A stretch of DNA of 32,289 nt from Halomonas campaniensis (GTDB lineage: Bacteria; Pseudomonadota; Gammaproteobacteria; Pseudomonadales; Halomonadaceae), in the NCBI RefSeq assembly GCF_002211105.1, contig NZ_JPUA01000024.1, positions 1 to 32,289 of the forward strand, read 5' to 3'. Shown one piece after another: positions 24,564-31,251 of this stretch; position 1 is the stretch's first letter, and every line of letters starts with the position of its first letter. Below the pieces are notes generated by a model. The model was not told where the DNA came from. It searched no databases and worked only from the letters and a program-made list of their open reading frames with translations. Both the position numbers and the translations under genes were made by a program.

Positions 24564-25013
24564 ATGGCCGCCGCCAAGATCCACGTCGATAACACGCAGG
24601 TATTGGAAGCGCTCAACCGCCTGGTGCAGCAAAGCGGTGATTTAAGCGAGCCGTTGCAGGAAATCGGCGAGTATCTTGTGGAGAGCACCAAGCAACGCTT
24701 CGCTACCAAAACCGCACCAGACGGCACCGCCTGGAAGGGCAACAGCCCTGTCACCATCGACCGCAAGGGCCGAGACGATGCACTGATCGGTGAAACAACC
24801 CAGCTGGCCGACGCCATCTTCCCTAATGTGTCAGGCAATACGCTGGAAATCGGCTCCACCCGGCAGTACGCAGCCATGCAACAGTTTGGTGGCCGCCGTT
24901 CGGATTTTGCCCACCTGTGGGGAGATATTCCCGCACGCCCTTTCTTGGGCCTGTCGGATGAGGATGAGGACGTGGTACTGGAGATCCTCAGCGATTACAT
25001 TGCTAACGAGTAG
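24564..25013 (+). CDS. G: Virion morphogenesis protein (Mu gpG-like)
   Basis: A 149-residue protein of the Mu G / tail-completion S family: QVLEALNRLVQQSGDLSEPLQEIGEYLVESTKQRF, then APDGTAWKG and YAAMQQFGGRRSD...IPARPFLGLSDEDED, the usual pattern. In Mu, G is needed for tail completion. The ATG at 24564 with AGGAG eight bases upstream was chosen over ATGs at 24516 and 24537. It is followed by the 250-base G-I gap. Confidence 0.9.
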   Translation: MAAAKIHVDNTQVLEALNRLVQQSGDLSEPLQEIGEYLVESTKQRFATKTAPDGTAWKGNSPVTIDRKGRDDALIGETTQLADAIFPNVSGNTLEIGSTRQYAAMQQFGGRRSDFAHLWGDIPARPFLGLSDEDEDVVLEILSDYIANE

Positions 25014-25028
25014 TCGACCACCTCGCGC

Positions 25029-25034
25029 TATAAT
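25029..25034 (+). promoter_or_regulatory. TATAAT box after gene G
   Basis: A perfect -10 hexamer followed by a G/C-rich stretch (CTCGC). No good -35 hexamer is found 16-18 bases upstream. It would start transcription near 25041, at the foot of the first hairpin. Confidence 0.4.
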
Positions 25035-25040
25035 CTCGCA

Positions 25041-25126
25041 ACGCCCTACAAGCCCCTGTAAGGCGTTAAACGGCAAACAGGTATCATCGCCGCCGCAAAA
25101 ATAGTTCACCACGTGGCGGCGTTTTT
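25041..25126 (+). ncRNA. Candidate small RNA in the G-I gap
   Basis: Downstream of the TATAAT box come a hairpin (AACGCC.TACA, 25040-25050, pairing with TGTA.GGCGTT, 25057-25067, one C-A mismatch) and then a terminator-like hairpin (25088-25094 with 25115-25121) ending in five T. A transcript of about 86 bases with two stems would result. The gap also corresponds to the place of the central strong gyrase site in Mu, so structural DNA is an alternative reading. Confidence 0.35.
25088..25126 (+). terminator. Terminator after gene G
   Basis: CGCCGCC (25088-25094) pairs perfectly with GGCGGCG (25115-25121) around a 20-base loop and is followed by TTTTT. It would end the lysis-to-G transcript before the promoter of gene I. 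Confidence 0.6.
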
Positions 25127-25146
25127 AAACACGGTTTAAACGGGGT
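25125..25146 (+). repeat. 11-base TTAA iteron array 3 (G-I gap)
   Basis: TTAAAC at 25125 and 25136, 11 bases apart, directly after the terminator T run; a further lone TTAAAC lies at 25066 between the two hairpins. Shortest of the five arrays. Confidence 0.45.
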
Positions 25147-25206
25147 TTCATATCCTGCCCGTGCATCAAGTTACTCATCCCCGCAAGCCCCCACCGAAAA
25201 CGCCTC

Positions 25207-25257
25207 AAAATTCCTAAAATGCTTTAAATCCAATCCCCCCGGTATCCGCTCGATACT
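25207..25257 (+). promoter_or_regulatory. Late promoter candidate ahead of gene I (PI-like)
   Basis: Bases 25207-25232 match the element at 16826-16851 (21 of 26), including the dyad TAAA-N4-TTTA (25215-25226). GATACT (25252-25257) lies at exactly the same distance as TATCCT does at the other site. With that -10 box the transcript would begin about at the ATG of gene I (25264), making it nearly leaderless. TATCCG (25243-25248) is an alternative -10 that would leave a short leader. Confidence 0.5.
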
Positions 25258-25263
25258 GGGGGC

Positions 25264-26394
25264 ATGAAAACCCGAACCGCAGCACCTCACCCCATCGCCG
25301 TTTGCGCGGCCAGTCACACCGCCCCCATCGCGGCGTTGGCGCTGCGTGTATCCCGAGACGACGGCAAAACCCGCCTGATTCCAGCCGGAGAATTTAACGC
25401 GCCCCGTGGAGCGATGACCGGCAGTGGCCCCTGGCAACTGGATGCCACCGGTGCCCAAGCCATCATCGCTCTTGCCGCCGCACGCTCTACCGACATCCCC
25501 ATCGACTACGAGCATCAAACGCTCATGGCCGAACGCAACGGCTTACCGGCACCGGCAGCGGGCTGGATTGACCCGCGCTCGCTCGAATGGCGCGCCGATG
25601 GTCTTTACGGCCAAGTGGCGTGGACAGCCGCCGCCAGTGCAGCTATCGACGCCGACAGCTACCGCTACCTTTCCCCCGTTTTTCCCTACGACGCCGAGAC
25701 CGGCGCCGTGCTCGATCTTCTGCATGTCGCGCTGACTAACACCCCAGCCATCGACACCGCCATTACTGAACTCGCCGCCGCCCGAGCCGGGCGCGGTGCC
25801 TCTGAAGCGACACCCCCAAAGGAGAACACCGTGGACCGCGAAAAACTAATTGCCAAGCTCGGCCTAGCTGCCGAGGCCACCGACGAACAGATCGACACCG
25901 CCCTTGCTGCCCTGAAAGCTAGCGCCGCCGATGCCGCCGCCTTCCGCACAGCACTGGGTGCCAAAGACGACGCGAAGCCAGCGGAAGCCGTGGCCGCCCT
26001 TAAAGCATCCAGCGCCACCGCCCCAGCGGATATGAGCCAGTACGTGCCCAAAGACGTTTATGAAGAAACCACCCAGCAGCTAGCGGCCCTGAAAGCCAAC
26101 AGCAACACCGCTGAGCTGGACGCACTGATCAAGGAAGGCTTGGAAGATGGCCGCATCCCCGGCAAAAAAACGGCGGACTGGTTACGCACCCAGGGCATTG
26201 CCGCCTGTAAAGCGCATTTGGACGGCGCGCCCAGCATCGCAGCACTGAAAACCACCCAGACCCAAGGCAAAGCGCCGGAAGGTGCTGAGACCAAAGGCGA
26301 CGACAAGCTGACCGAAACAGAGCTAGCAGTCTGCAAAGGCATGGATATCTCGCCGGAAGCGTATCGCAAGGCGAACCCCGTACCCGCTGCATAA
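25264..26394 (+). CDS. I: Prohead protease with C-terminal scaffold (Mu gpI-like)
   Basis: A 376-residue protein. Residues about 20-175 match the Mu I protease family (LIPAGEFNAP...GPWQL, IPIDYEHQTLMAERNGLPAPAAGWI with the likely catalytic histidine, YRYLSPVFPYDAETGAVLDLLHVALTNTPAI). The remainder is Ala/Lys/Glu-rich and helical, like a scaffold. A strong ribosome site and GTG lie inside at 25831, so protease-scaffold and scaffold alone are probably made from one gene, as in Mu I/Z. The ribosome site before 25264 is poor (GGGGG only one base away). Confidence 0.9.
   Translation: MKTRTAAPHPIAVCAASHTAPIAALALRVSRDDGKTRLIPAGEFNAPRGAMTGSGPWQLDATGAQAIIALAAARSTDIPIDYEHQTLMAERNGLPAPAAGWIDPRSLEWRADGLYGQVAWTAAASAAIDADSYRYLSPVFPYDAETGAVLDLLHVALTNTPAIDTAITELAAARAGRGASEATPPKENTVDREKLIAKLGLAAEATDEQIDTALAALKASAADAAAFRTALGAKDDAKPAEAVAALKASSATAPADMSQYVPKDVYEETTQQLAALKANSNTAELDALIKEGLEDGRIPGKKTADWLRTQGIAACKAHLDGAPSIAALKTTQTQGKAPEGAETKGDDKLTETELAVCKGMDISPEAYRKANPVPAA
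25831..26394 (+). CDS. Z: Internal scaffold protein (Mu gpZ-like), nested in I
   Basis: In-frame GTG at codon 190 of gene I, preceded by AAAGGAG at a six-base distance, the best ribosome site in the gene. The 187-residue product (MDREKLIAKLGLAAEATDEQIDTALAALKAS...) is helical and Ala-rich, as head scaffolds are, and lacks the protease part. In Mu the scaffold Z is likewise the 3' part of I. Translation from this site is inferred, not shown. Confidence 0.65.
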   Translation: MDREKLIAKLGLAAEATDEQIDTALAALKASAADAAAFRTALGAKDDAKPAEAVAALKASSATAPADMSQYVPKDVYEETTQQLAALKANSNTAELDALIKEGLEDGRIPGKKTADWLRTQGIAACKAHLDGAPSIAALKTTQTQGKAPEGAETKGDDKLTETELAVCKGMDISPEAYRKANPVPAA

Positions 26395-26431
26395 ACAGGC
26401 GCACTAACCCAACAGGCAAGAGGATCACACC

Positions 26432-26869
26432 GTGACCGCTGCAACCCAGAACCGAAAAACCGCTCACCGCCGAGGCCTGTCTCGCGGCCTATTAGTCGCT
26501 GCTGGTGCTGAGTGCTTCGCAGGCACCATCGCCGTGATTAATAGCGGCGGGTATGGCGAGCCAGGCACTACCGCCACCGGCTTAACCGCTGTTGGTGTGT
26601 TTGAGTACTACCAAGACAACACGGAAGGCGCTGATGGCGACCAGCCCGTTGAAGTGTCTCGCGGCAACTTCCGCTTCTCGAATTCCGCCGGTGCCGATGA
26701 GATCACTCTGGCTGATATCGGCAAGGCCTGTTTCATCGTTGATGATCAGACCGTCGCCAAAACTAACGGCACAGACACTCGCTCCCCCGCTGGCCTCGTC
26801 GACGACGTCGATGAATACGGCGTGTGGGTCAACATCGACCCGACTAACGGCGTTGCCGCTAGCGCCTGA
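26432..26869 (+). CDS. Head decoration-like protein (Mu gp33 position)
   Basis: A 145-residue protein from a GTG start with AAGAGG upstream. A basic N-terminal tail is followed by a beta-rich domain (GLTAVGVFEYYQDNTEGADGDQPVEVSRGNFRFSNSAGADEITLADIGKACFIVDDQTVAKT...GLVDDVDEYGVWVNI), which resembles phage capsid cement/decoration proteins. Its place between the protease/scaffold and the major capsid gene supports this. Confidence 0.78.
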   Translation: MTAATQNRKTAHRRGLSRGLLVAAGAECFAGTIAVINSGGYGEPGTTATGLTAVGVFEYYQDNTEGADGDQPVEVSRGNFRFSNSAGADEITLADIGKACFIVDDQTVAKTNGTDTRSPAGLVDDVDEYGVWVNIDPTNGVAASA

Positions 26870-26883
26870 TAAGGACTGCCTAC

Positions 26884-27786
26884 ATGAATCTTACTTCCGC
26901 AAATTTACGGGTGCTGTTCCAGGCCTATAACACCAACTTCCAGCAGGGCTTTAGCTCGATGGGAGAACAGGGTGCGCTGTATGAACAGTTCTGCACCATC
27001 GTTCCGTCGACCACCGCTGTTGAAGTTTACCCGTTCCTTAAGTCACTACCGCGCATGCGGGAATGGCTAGGCGACCGGGTTATCCACTCGCTGGAAGGTG
27101 CCGCATTCAGCCTCAAGAACCGCAAGTTCGAGCTGACCGAAGGCGTCTCCCGCGACGTTATCGAAGACGACACCTACGGCCTCTATGGCCCTGTGTTTGA
27201 AGAGTTTGGCCGCTCCAGCCGCGAACACCCTAACGAACTTAGCGTTGAGGTGCTGGAAGCCAACCCGGAGTGCTATGACGGTCAGCCGCTGTTTGATGCC
27301 GATCACCCGGTGCTGAATACAGCGGGTAGTGAAGTCTCGGTTTCCAACGACATGGGTGGCAGCGGTGATGCGTGGTACGTGATGGATCTGACCCGCGTGA
27401 TCAAGCCAATCGTTTTTCAGCGCCGCCGTGATTACAACTTCCGCGCTATTACCGATCTCAACGACACACAAGTGTTCATGAGTGACAACTTCATGTTCGG
27501 CGTGGATGCCCGTGTGAATGCTGGCCCTGGTTTGTGGCAGCTAGCGGTGCGCTCTCGTCAGCCGTTTAACGCCGAGAACTACGAGCTGGCACGCCAAGCG
27601 TTGCAGAAGATGAAAGGCGACCATGGCCGCCCGCTGGCCCTGCGCCACTCGCACACCATGGTGCCCAACAGCATGGAAGGGGCTGCCCGTGCCGTGCTGC
27701 AAAACCAGCTCACCACCGGTGGTGAAACCAACAAGTGGGCCAACACCTCGACCCTGGTGCTGAACCCCTGGTTAACCAGCGCTTAA
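26884..27786 (+). CDS. T: Major capsid protein (Mu gpT-like)
   Basis: A 300-residue protein of the Mu T family (Mu T is 305). Typical segments: FQQGFSSMGEQGALYEQFCTIVPSTTAVEVYPFLKSLPRMREWLGDR, then SLKNRKFELTEGVSRDVIEDDTYGLYGPVFEEFGR and LFDADHPV. It builds the icosahedral head shell. Its stop codon lies in the second unit of iteron array 4. Confidence 0.95.
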   Translation: MNLTSANLRVLFQAYNTNFQQGFSSMGEQGALYEQFCTIVPSTTAVEVYPFLKSLPRMREWLGDRVIHSLEGAAFSLKNRKFELTEGVSRDVIEDDTYGLYGPVFEEFGRSSREHPNELSVEVLEANPECYDGQPLFDADHPVLNTAGSEVSVSNDMGGSGDAWYVMDLTRVIKPIVFQRRRDYNFRAITDLNDTQVFMSDNFMFGVDARVNAGPGLWQLAVRSRQPFNAENYELARQALQKMKGDHGRPLALRHSHTMVPNSMEGAARAVLQNQLTTGGETNKWANTSTLVLNPWLTSA

Positions 27787-27804
27787 CGGCACGTTAAACC
27801 GCAC
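27772..27804 (+). repeat. 11-base TTAA iteron array 4 (after capsid gene)
   Basis: TTAA at 27772, 27783 and 27794, each 11 bases apart; units TTAACCAGCGC, TTAACGGCACG and TTAAACCGCAC. The first two units overlap the last codons and the stop codon of gene T. Confidence 0.65.
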
Positions 27805-27851
27805 TTCGCAGTGCCTGCTTAGCCAGGTACTGCGCAACGGAGAGCACCACC

Positions 27852-28379
27852 ATGGCAACACGTAAAACCACCGCGACCAAGGCAAAACAGGAAGCCCCGG
27901 CAAAAGCGGAAGCGACCGAGCCGAAAGCCGAACCGGCACCGGAAACGCCAGCCGATGCTGTAGCACCTGACACTGATCAGGACGCACAGGCAAACGCAGA
28001 GGCGGCATCAACAGCAGAGGCGACTGAAGCCAAAGACGCGCCGGTACCGGAAGCGCAAACACCGGCAGACGCCGTAGCGGCCAATCCTGAGCCAGCAGCA
28101 GCTCCACAGCCGACCGAGATCCAGGGCAATACCGTCTCGGGCGGAGGCACCGGCAACGCGCTGCCGCCGATGGAGGAAATACCAGGCGTTTTCGTTCGTA
28201 CCAAGCGCCGGATCAAAAGCCGCCGCCGCGCTGGCTTCCGCTTCAATCGCGAGGGCACCAGCATTGCGCTGGAGCTGCTGAGCCAAGAGCAGTTGGAGCA
28301 ACTGCTCGCAGACCCGGCCTTGCAAGTGACCAACTGCAACTTGTCGCTGGATGAAGCGACCAGCGAACCGGAGGCCTAA
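27852..28379 (+). CDS. Mu gp35-like protein with Ala/Glu/Pro-rich N-terminus
   Basis: A 175-residue protein. The first ~95 residues are low-complexity Ala/Glu/Pro/Thr (including two copies of TPADAVA at about 36 and 70), probably disordered. The C-terminal ~75 residues (IPGVFVRTKRRIKSRRRAGFRFNREGTSIALELLSQEQLEQLLADPALQV) resemble the conserved small domain of Mu gp35/HI1506-type proteins. It follows the capsid gene as gp35 does. Confidence 0.75.
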   Translation: MATRKTTATKAKQEAPAKAEATEPKAEPAPETPADAVAPDTDQDAQANAEAASTAEATEAKDAPVPEAQTPADAVAANPEPAAAPQPTEIQGNTVSGGGTGNALPPMEEIPGVFVRTKRRIKSRRRAGFRFNREGTSIALELLSQEQLEQLLADPALQVTNCNLSLDEATSEPEA

Positions 28380-28382
28380 CCC

Positions 28383-28793
28383 ATGCCCTACTGCACGCAA
28401 GCGGATCTTATTGAGCGCTTCGGCGAAAACGAGCTGCTCGCACTCGCACGCGATGAAAGCGGCACAGCAATTGATACCACTGTTGTCGAGCGTGCCTGTG
28501 ACGACGCTGGCGGTGAGATCGACGGCTATGTCAGCGCTGCGGGTTACACCGTACCGCTCGCAAACGTAACGCGCATCATCACGGCCTATGCGTGCGATAT
28601 CGCCCGTTACCGGCTCTATGACGAACACGCCAGTGAGCAGGTGCAAAAGCGCTACGACGATGCGGTGAAGTTCCTGGTTCGCGTTGCCAACGGCACCGTC
28701 AAGCTCGGCATCTCGACCGGCCCGGCAGCAAGCAGCGCGGGCAGCGTGCAAATGCAGTCCGGCCGCCAGGTGTTTAACGGCGGTGGCTTCTAG
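28383..28793 (+). CDS. DUF1320 head-completion protein (Mu gp36-like)
   Basis: A 136-residue protein with the DUF1320 pattern YCTQADLIERFGENELLALARD...VVERACDDAGGEIDGYVSAAGYTVPLANVTRIITAYACDIARYRLYD, related to head-tail connector (adaptor) proteins. GGAGG lies upstream of the start. It is expected to sit on the portal ring. Confidence 0.88.
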   Translation: MPYCTQADLIERFGENELLALARDESGTAIDTTVVERACDDAGGEIDGYVSAAGYTVPLANVTRIITAYACDIARYRLYDEHASEQVQKRYDDAVKFLVRVANGTVKLGISTGPAASSAGSVQMQSGRQVFNGGGF

Positions 28794-28820
28794 CCCCGCC
28801 ACGATCGGAGAACACAGATC

Positions 28821-29108
28821 ATGAGTGCCAAACAGACCACTAAAGCAGCGACTGATAAAAGCGCTGAGAAGGAAGAGAAACCACGCCCCCGTGAAGCCGT
28901 CTCGGTGCGTGTGAAGACGAAATCACCCGGTGTAAAACGCCAGGTGTGTGGCGTCATTTTCGACAACGCCTGGAAGTACCTAACGCTGGATGATCGCGGC
29001 AGCGCCTACAAAGCCATTGCCCGCGATCCCGCCATGGTGATGGAGAAGGCAACACCGCCACCGAAGGCAGTTGCCATTGAAGAGCAACCAGGCAACGAGG
29101 CCAAGTAA
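28821..29108 (+). CDS. Small protein in the head-tail block, unknown
   Basis: A 95-residue, lysine/glutamate-rich protein with GGAG upstream. The centre (VSVRVKTKSPGVKRQVCGVIFDNAWKYLTLDDRGSAYKAIARDPAMVM) looks like a small folded domain between disordered ends and may relate to the gp35-type domain of the gene at 27852. No clear family; TAATG overlap with the next gene. Confidence 0.68.
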   Translation: MSAKQTTKAATDKSAEKEEKPRPREAVSVRVKTKSPGVKRQVCGVIFDNAWKYLTLDDRGSAYKAIARDPAMVMEKATPPPKAVAIEEQPGNEAK

Positions 29109-29515
29109 TGCTGCTCAGGCTCACGCCCTTTGTCGAACGCCTAAACGCCCTGGAAGGCATACCCAAGGTGCAGATGGCAGCGGATGTCGAAGCTGCCCAG
29201 AGCACCAAGGAATTTCCTAGCCTGATGCTGGTGTTAGGGCGTGACAATGTGGATCACGTGGACATGAACAACGGTGCCGAGCATTGGGTAAAGCCAGAAA
29301 TACTGCTGGTGAGCGGTATCCAGCGTCGAAACTTACCGCTGGGCAACACCGATGATGAGTTGGCGAATCTACGCGATCCAACGCTGGACAGCTTGATCAA
29401 TTGGTTACCACCGGGCTGTGACATCCCTATTAAATGGAAGCGCGGCCAAATCCTAGCCCTTAAATCACACGCCCTTTTCTGGGTCGACGTGTTCACCACC
29501 GAATACCGGTGGTAG
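29108..29515 (+). CDS. Tail terminator-like protein (Mu gp37 position)
   Basis: A 135-residue protein with an alpha/beta pattern (LTPFVERLNALEGIPKVQMAADVEAAQSTKEFPSLMLVLGRD ... WVKPEILLVSGIQRR) like phage tail-terminator/gp37 proteins. Its place after DUF1320 and before the tail-tube gene supports this role. Starts on a TAATG overlap. Confidence 0.7.
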   Translation: MLLRLTPFVERLNALEGIPKVQMAADVEAAQSTKEFPSLMLVLGRDNVDHVDMNNGAEHWVKPEILLVSGIQRRNLPLGNTDDELANLRDPTLDSLINWLPPGCDIPIKWKRGQILALKSHALFWVDVFTTEYRW

Positions 29516-29526
29516 GAGAAAGAACC

Positions 29527-30483
29527 GTGAGCATGAAAGAAAACCGCCGGGCGCTCATCGTCGCCCTAGAGAGTGAATACAACGATGGCACCACCACGCC
29601 GGATGCGGCCAGTGATGCTGTTCTGGCGCGTGAAATTACCACCACACCACTGGCCGGTAAAAACATCGATCGCAACTTTGTGCGCCCCTACTACGGCAAT
29701 GCAAAGCAGGCGCCTGGCGAAAAGCATATTCAGGTGGTGGTTGAAGTTGAGGCGAACACTAGCGGCGAGCTGGGCACACCGCCACCGTGGGGCAAGATGC
29801 TGCGCGCATGCGGCTGGAGCGAAGTCATTGAAGTGGGCGAGCGTGTCATCTATAGCCCTGTCTCCGATGACGAAGACTCGTGTGTGTTCTTCGCCCACAT
29901 GGACGGCAACCTGCATAAGGGGCGCGGCGCGCACGGCACCCCGGAGTTCACATTTAACGGTAACGCCACTCCTGTGATTCGCTTCACGCTGTACGGCCTA
30001 ATTAGCCCTGTTACAGCAGCGGAGCTGCCCAACGTCACGCTGTCTCAGTGGCGGGATGCATTGACGGTCAACAGTACGAATTCCGAGAACCTGAGCCTGA
30101 TGGGTGTCAGCGCCCCGTTCAGTCAGTTCTCTCTCAACATGAGCACTCAGGTTGAGCACATGTCCGAGGTGGTCGGTGGTGCGGATGTCGAAATCAACGG
30201 GCGCGGCCCCTCCGGTTCATTCCAGATCGAAGATCCCGGCGTCGGCGTGAAGGACTACTTCGCGGTTCACCAGAATGCTGAAACTGGCCCGCTCAAGCTC
30301 ACCCACGGCAAAACGCCCGCCGAGATGATCACGTTCTACATGCCCAGCATCGGTATTGAGTCGCCGACCTATAGCGCTGTGAAGCGCAAACAGATGTTGA
30401 CGATCAACTATATGCCTCAGCCGGTCGACGGTAACGACGAAGTGACCATCGTTGTTGGCACACCGTTAGTCGAAAGCCCTTAG
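29527..30483 (+). CDS. Tail tube (major tail) protein
   Basis: A 318-residue protein. A GTG at 29527 with AGGAG seven bases upstream was chosen. The N-terminus (RALIVALESEYNDGTTTPDAASDAVLAREITTTPLAGKNIDRNFVRPYYG) and the later TPEFTFNGNATPVIRFTLYG and VGGADVEINGRGPSGSFQIEDP are typical of siphovirus tail-tube proteins in B3/D3112-type phages. Mu itself has a sheath (L) and a small tube (M) here; neither is seen. This supports a long flexible tail. Confidence 0.82.
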   Translation: MSMKENRRALIVALESEYNDGTTTPDAASDAVLAREITTTPLAGKNIDRNFVRPYYGNAKQAPGEKHIQVVVEVEANTSGELGTPPPWGKMLRACGWSEVIEVGERVIYSPVSDDEDSCVFFAHMDGNLHKGRGAHGTPEFTFNGNATPVIRFTLYGLISPVTAAELPNVTLSQWRDALTVNSTNSENLSLMGVSAPFSQFSLNMSTQVEHMSEVVGGADVEINGRGPSGSFQIEDPGVGVKDYFAVHQNAETGPLKLTHGKTPAEMITFYMPSIGIESPTYSAVKRKQMLTINYMPQPVDGNDEVTIVVGTPLVESP

Positions 30484-30490
30484 CAATCAA

Positions 30491-30534
30491 GTAACCAGCC
30501 GTTAAACAGCCTTTAACGATCAGTTATCACCAGG
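30491..30534 (+). repeat. 11-base TTAA iteron array 5 (after tail tube gene)
   Basis: Units begin at 30491 (GTAACC), 30502 (TTAAAC), 30513 (TTAACG) and 30524 (TTATCA), each 11 bases apart. The array fills most of the 61-base gap and ends at the ribosome site of the next gene. Confidence 0.65.
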
Positions 30535-30544
30535 AGAACTACCC

Positions 30545-30871
30545 GTGTTCACAGTCAACGTAAGTCGCACCTACAAATACCCCGTCCCTCTGACCATCTA
30601 TGACGAAGAAGGTAAAGAGATTAGCGGTAAATTCAAGGCCGTTTTCAAAGTCGTCCCAGAAGATGAGCTACGCAACTCTGGGGCCGATGTCGCATTGCTA
30701 GACCAAGTGCTGGTAGGTGTGGAAGAGATTCGCCTGACAGATAAAGACGGCAAAGCGCTAGAAGGCGACGAGCTGCTACATGCCGCCAAGAACGACTCCG
30801 CCATTTGCGCCGCACTCCAGAGCGCTTACCAAACGAGTATCCGAAAAAAGAACCAACCGCGAATCTTCTAG
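30545..30871 (+). CDS. Tail assembly chaperone, short form (gpG-like)
   Basis: A 108-residue protein from a GTG start with AGGAG upstream. It begins VNVSRTYKYPVPLTIYDEEGKEISGKFKAVFKVVP and is helical after that. It lies between the tail-tube and tape-measure genes, the standard place of the chaperone that coats the tape measure. The heptamer A AAA AAG at 30844-30850, in the right phase, would let some ribosomes slip -1 into the next frame (GT-type extension). Confidence 0.8.
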   Translation: MFTVNVSRTYKYPVPLTIYDEEGKEISGKFKAVFKVVPEDELRNSGADVALLDQVLVGVEEIRLTDKDGKALEGDELLHAAKNDSAICAALQSAYQTSIRKKNQPRIF

Positions 30872-31233
30872 AGGCTGGAGTGCATTGGGCTGAGGCCAGC
30901 ACGGCCCAGCCCAACCTGGTTAAAGAAGATGTGGCTGCACTGGGGATCACGCTGGCCGGGGAGCTGGCCGAAGAAGCCGAGGCAGCAGCAGCCGAGCCGG
31001 ATCAGTTCGAGGTTTTGCCCGAAAACTGGGACGCCCTTGAGATATTCCTGCGCTGCTGCCGTCAGTGGCTGTTCAGGGGAATGGATGGCCACCGCGAAGC
31101 ACTGGATTTGCAGGCAATCATCAGCGTGCTCAGCCTCTACCAGCTTCCACCAGAGCAACAACTTGAGCGGCTGGATCAAGTGCAGTTAATCGAACGCGGC
31201 GCGCTCAGCGTCATGAACCAACCCCGCAACTAG
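30850..31233 (+). CDS. Tail assembly chaperone extension, read by -1 frameshift (GT-like)
   Basis: Open frame in -1 phase to the short chaperone, continuing EPTANLLEAGVHWAEASTAQPN and ending at 31233. The only start in its own frame ahead of the overlap is a TTG at 30805 with no ribosome site, so it is most likely made as a fusion of 102 + 127 = 229 residues via the slippery site. It is acidic and helical, with tryptophans (EVLPENWDALEIFLRCCRQWLFRGMDG). An RNA stem (TTGGGCT...AGCCCAA with an inner GGCC/GGCC pair) lies about 33 bases after the slip site. Confidence 0.75.
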   Translation, partial: EPTANLLEAGVHWAEASTAQPNLVKEDVAALGITLAGELAEEAEAAAAEPDQFEVLPENWDALEIFLRCCRQWLFRGMDGHREALDLQAIISVLSLYQLPPEQQLERLDQVQLIERGALSVMNQPRN

Positions 31234-31251
31234 CCGTTAGAAGGAAACACC

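Noticed and set aside
28008..28802. Leftward 264-residue frame under the gp35/gp36-like genes
   Set aside because: Antisense to two recognisable genes, with no start signal; coding bias shadow.
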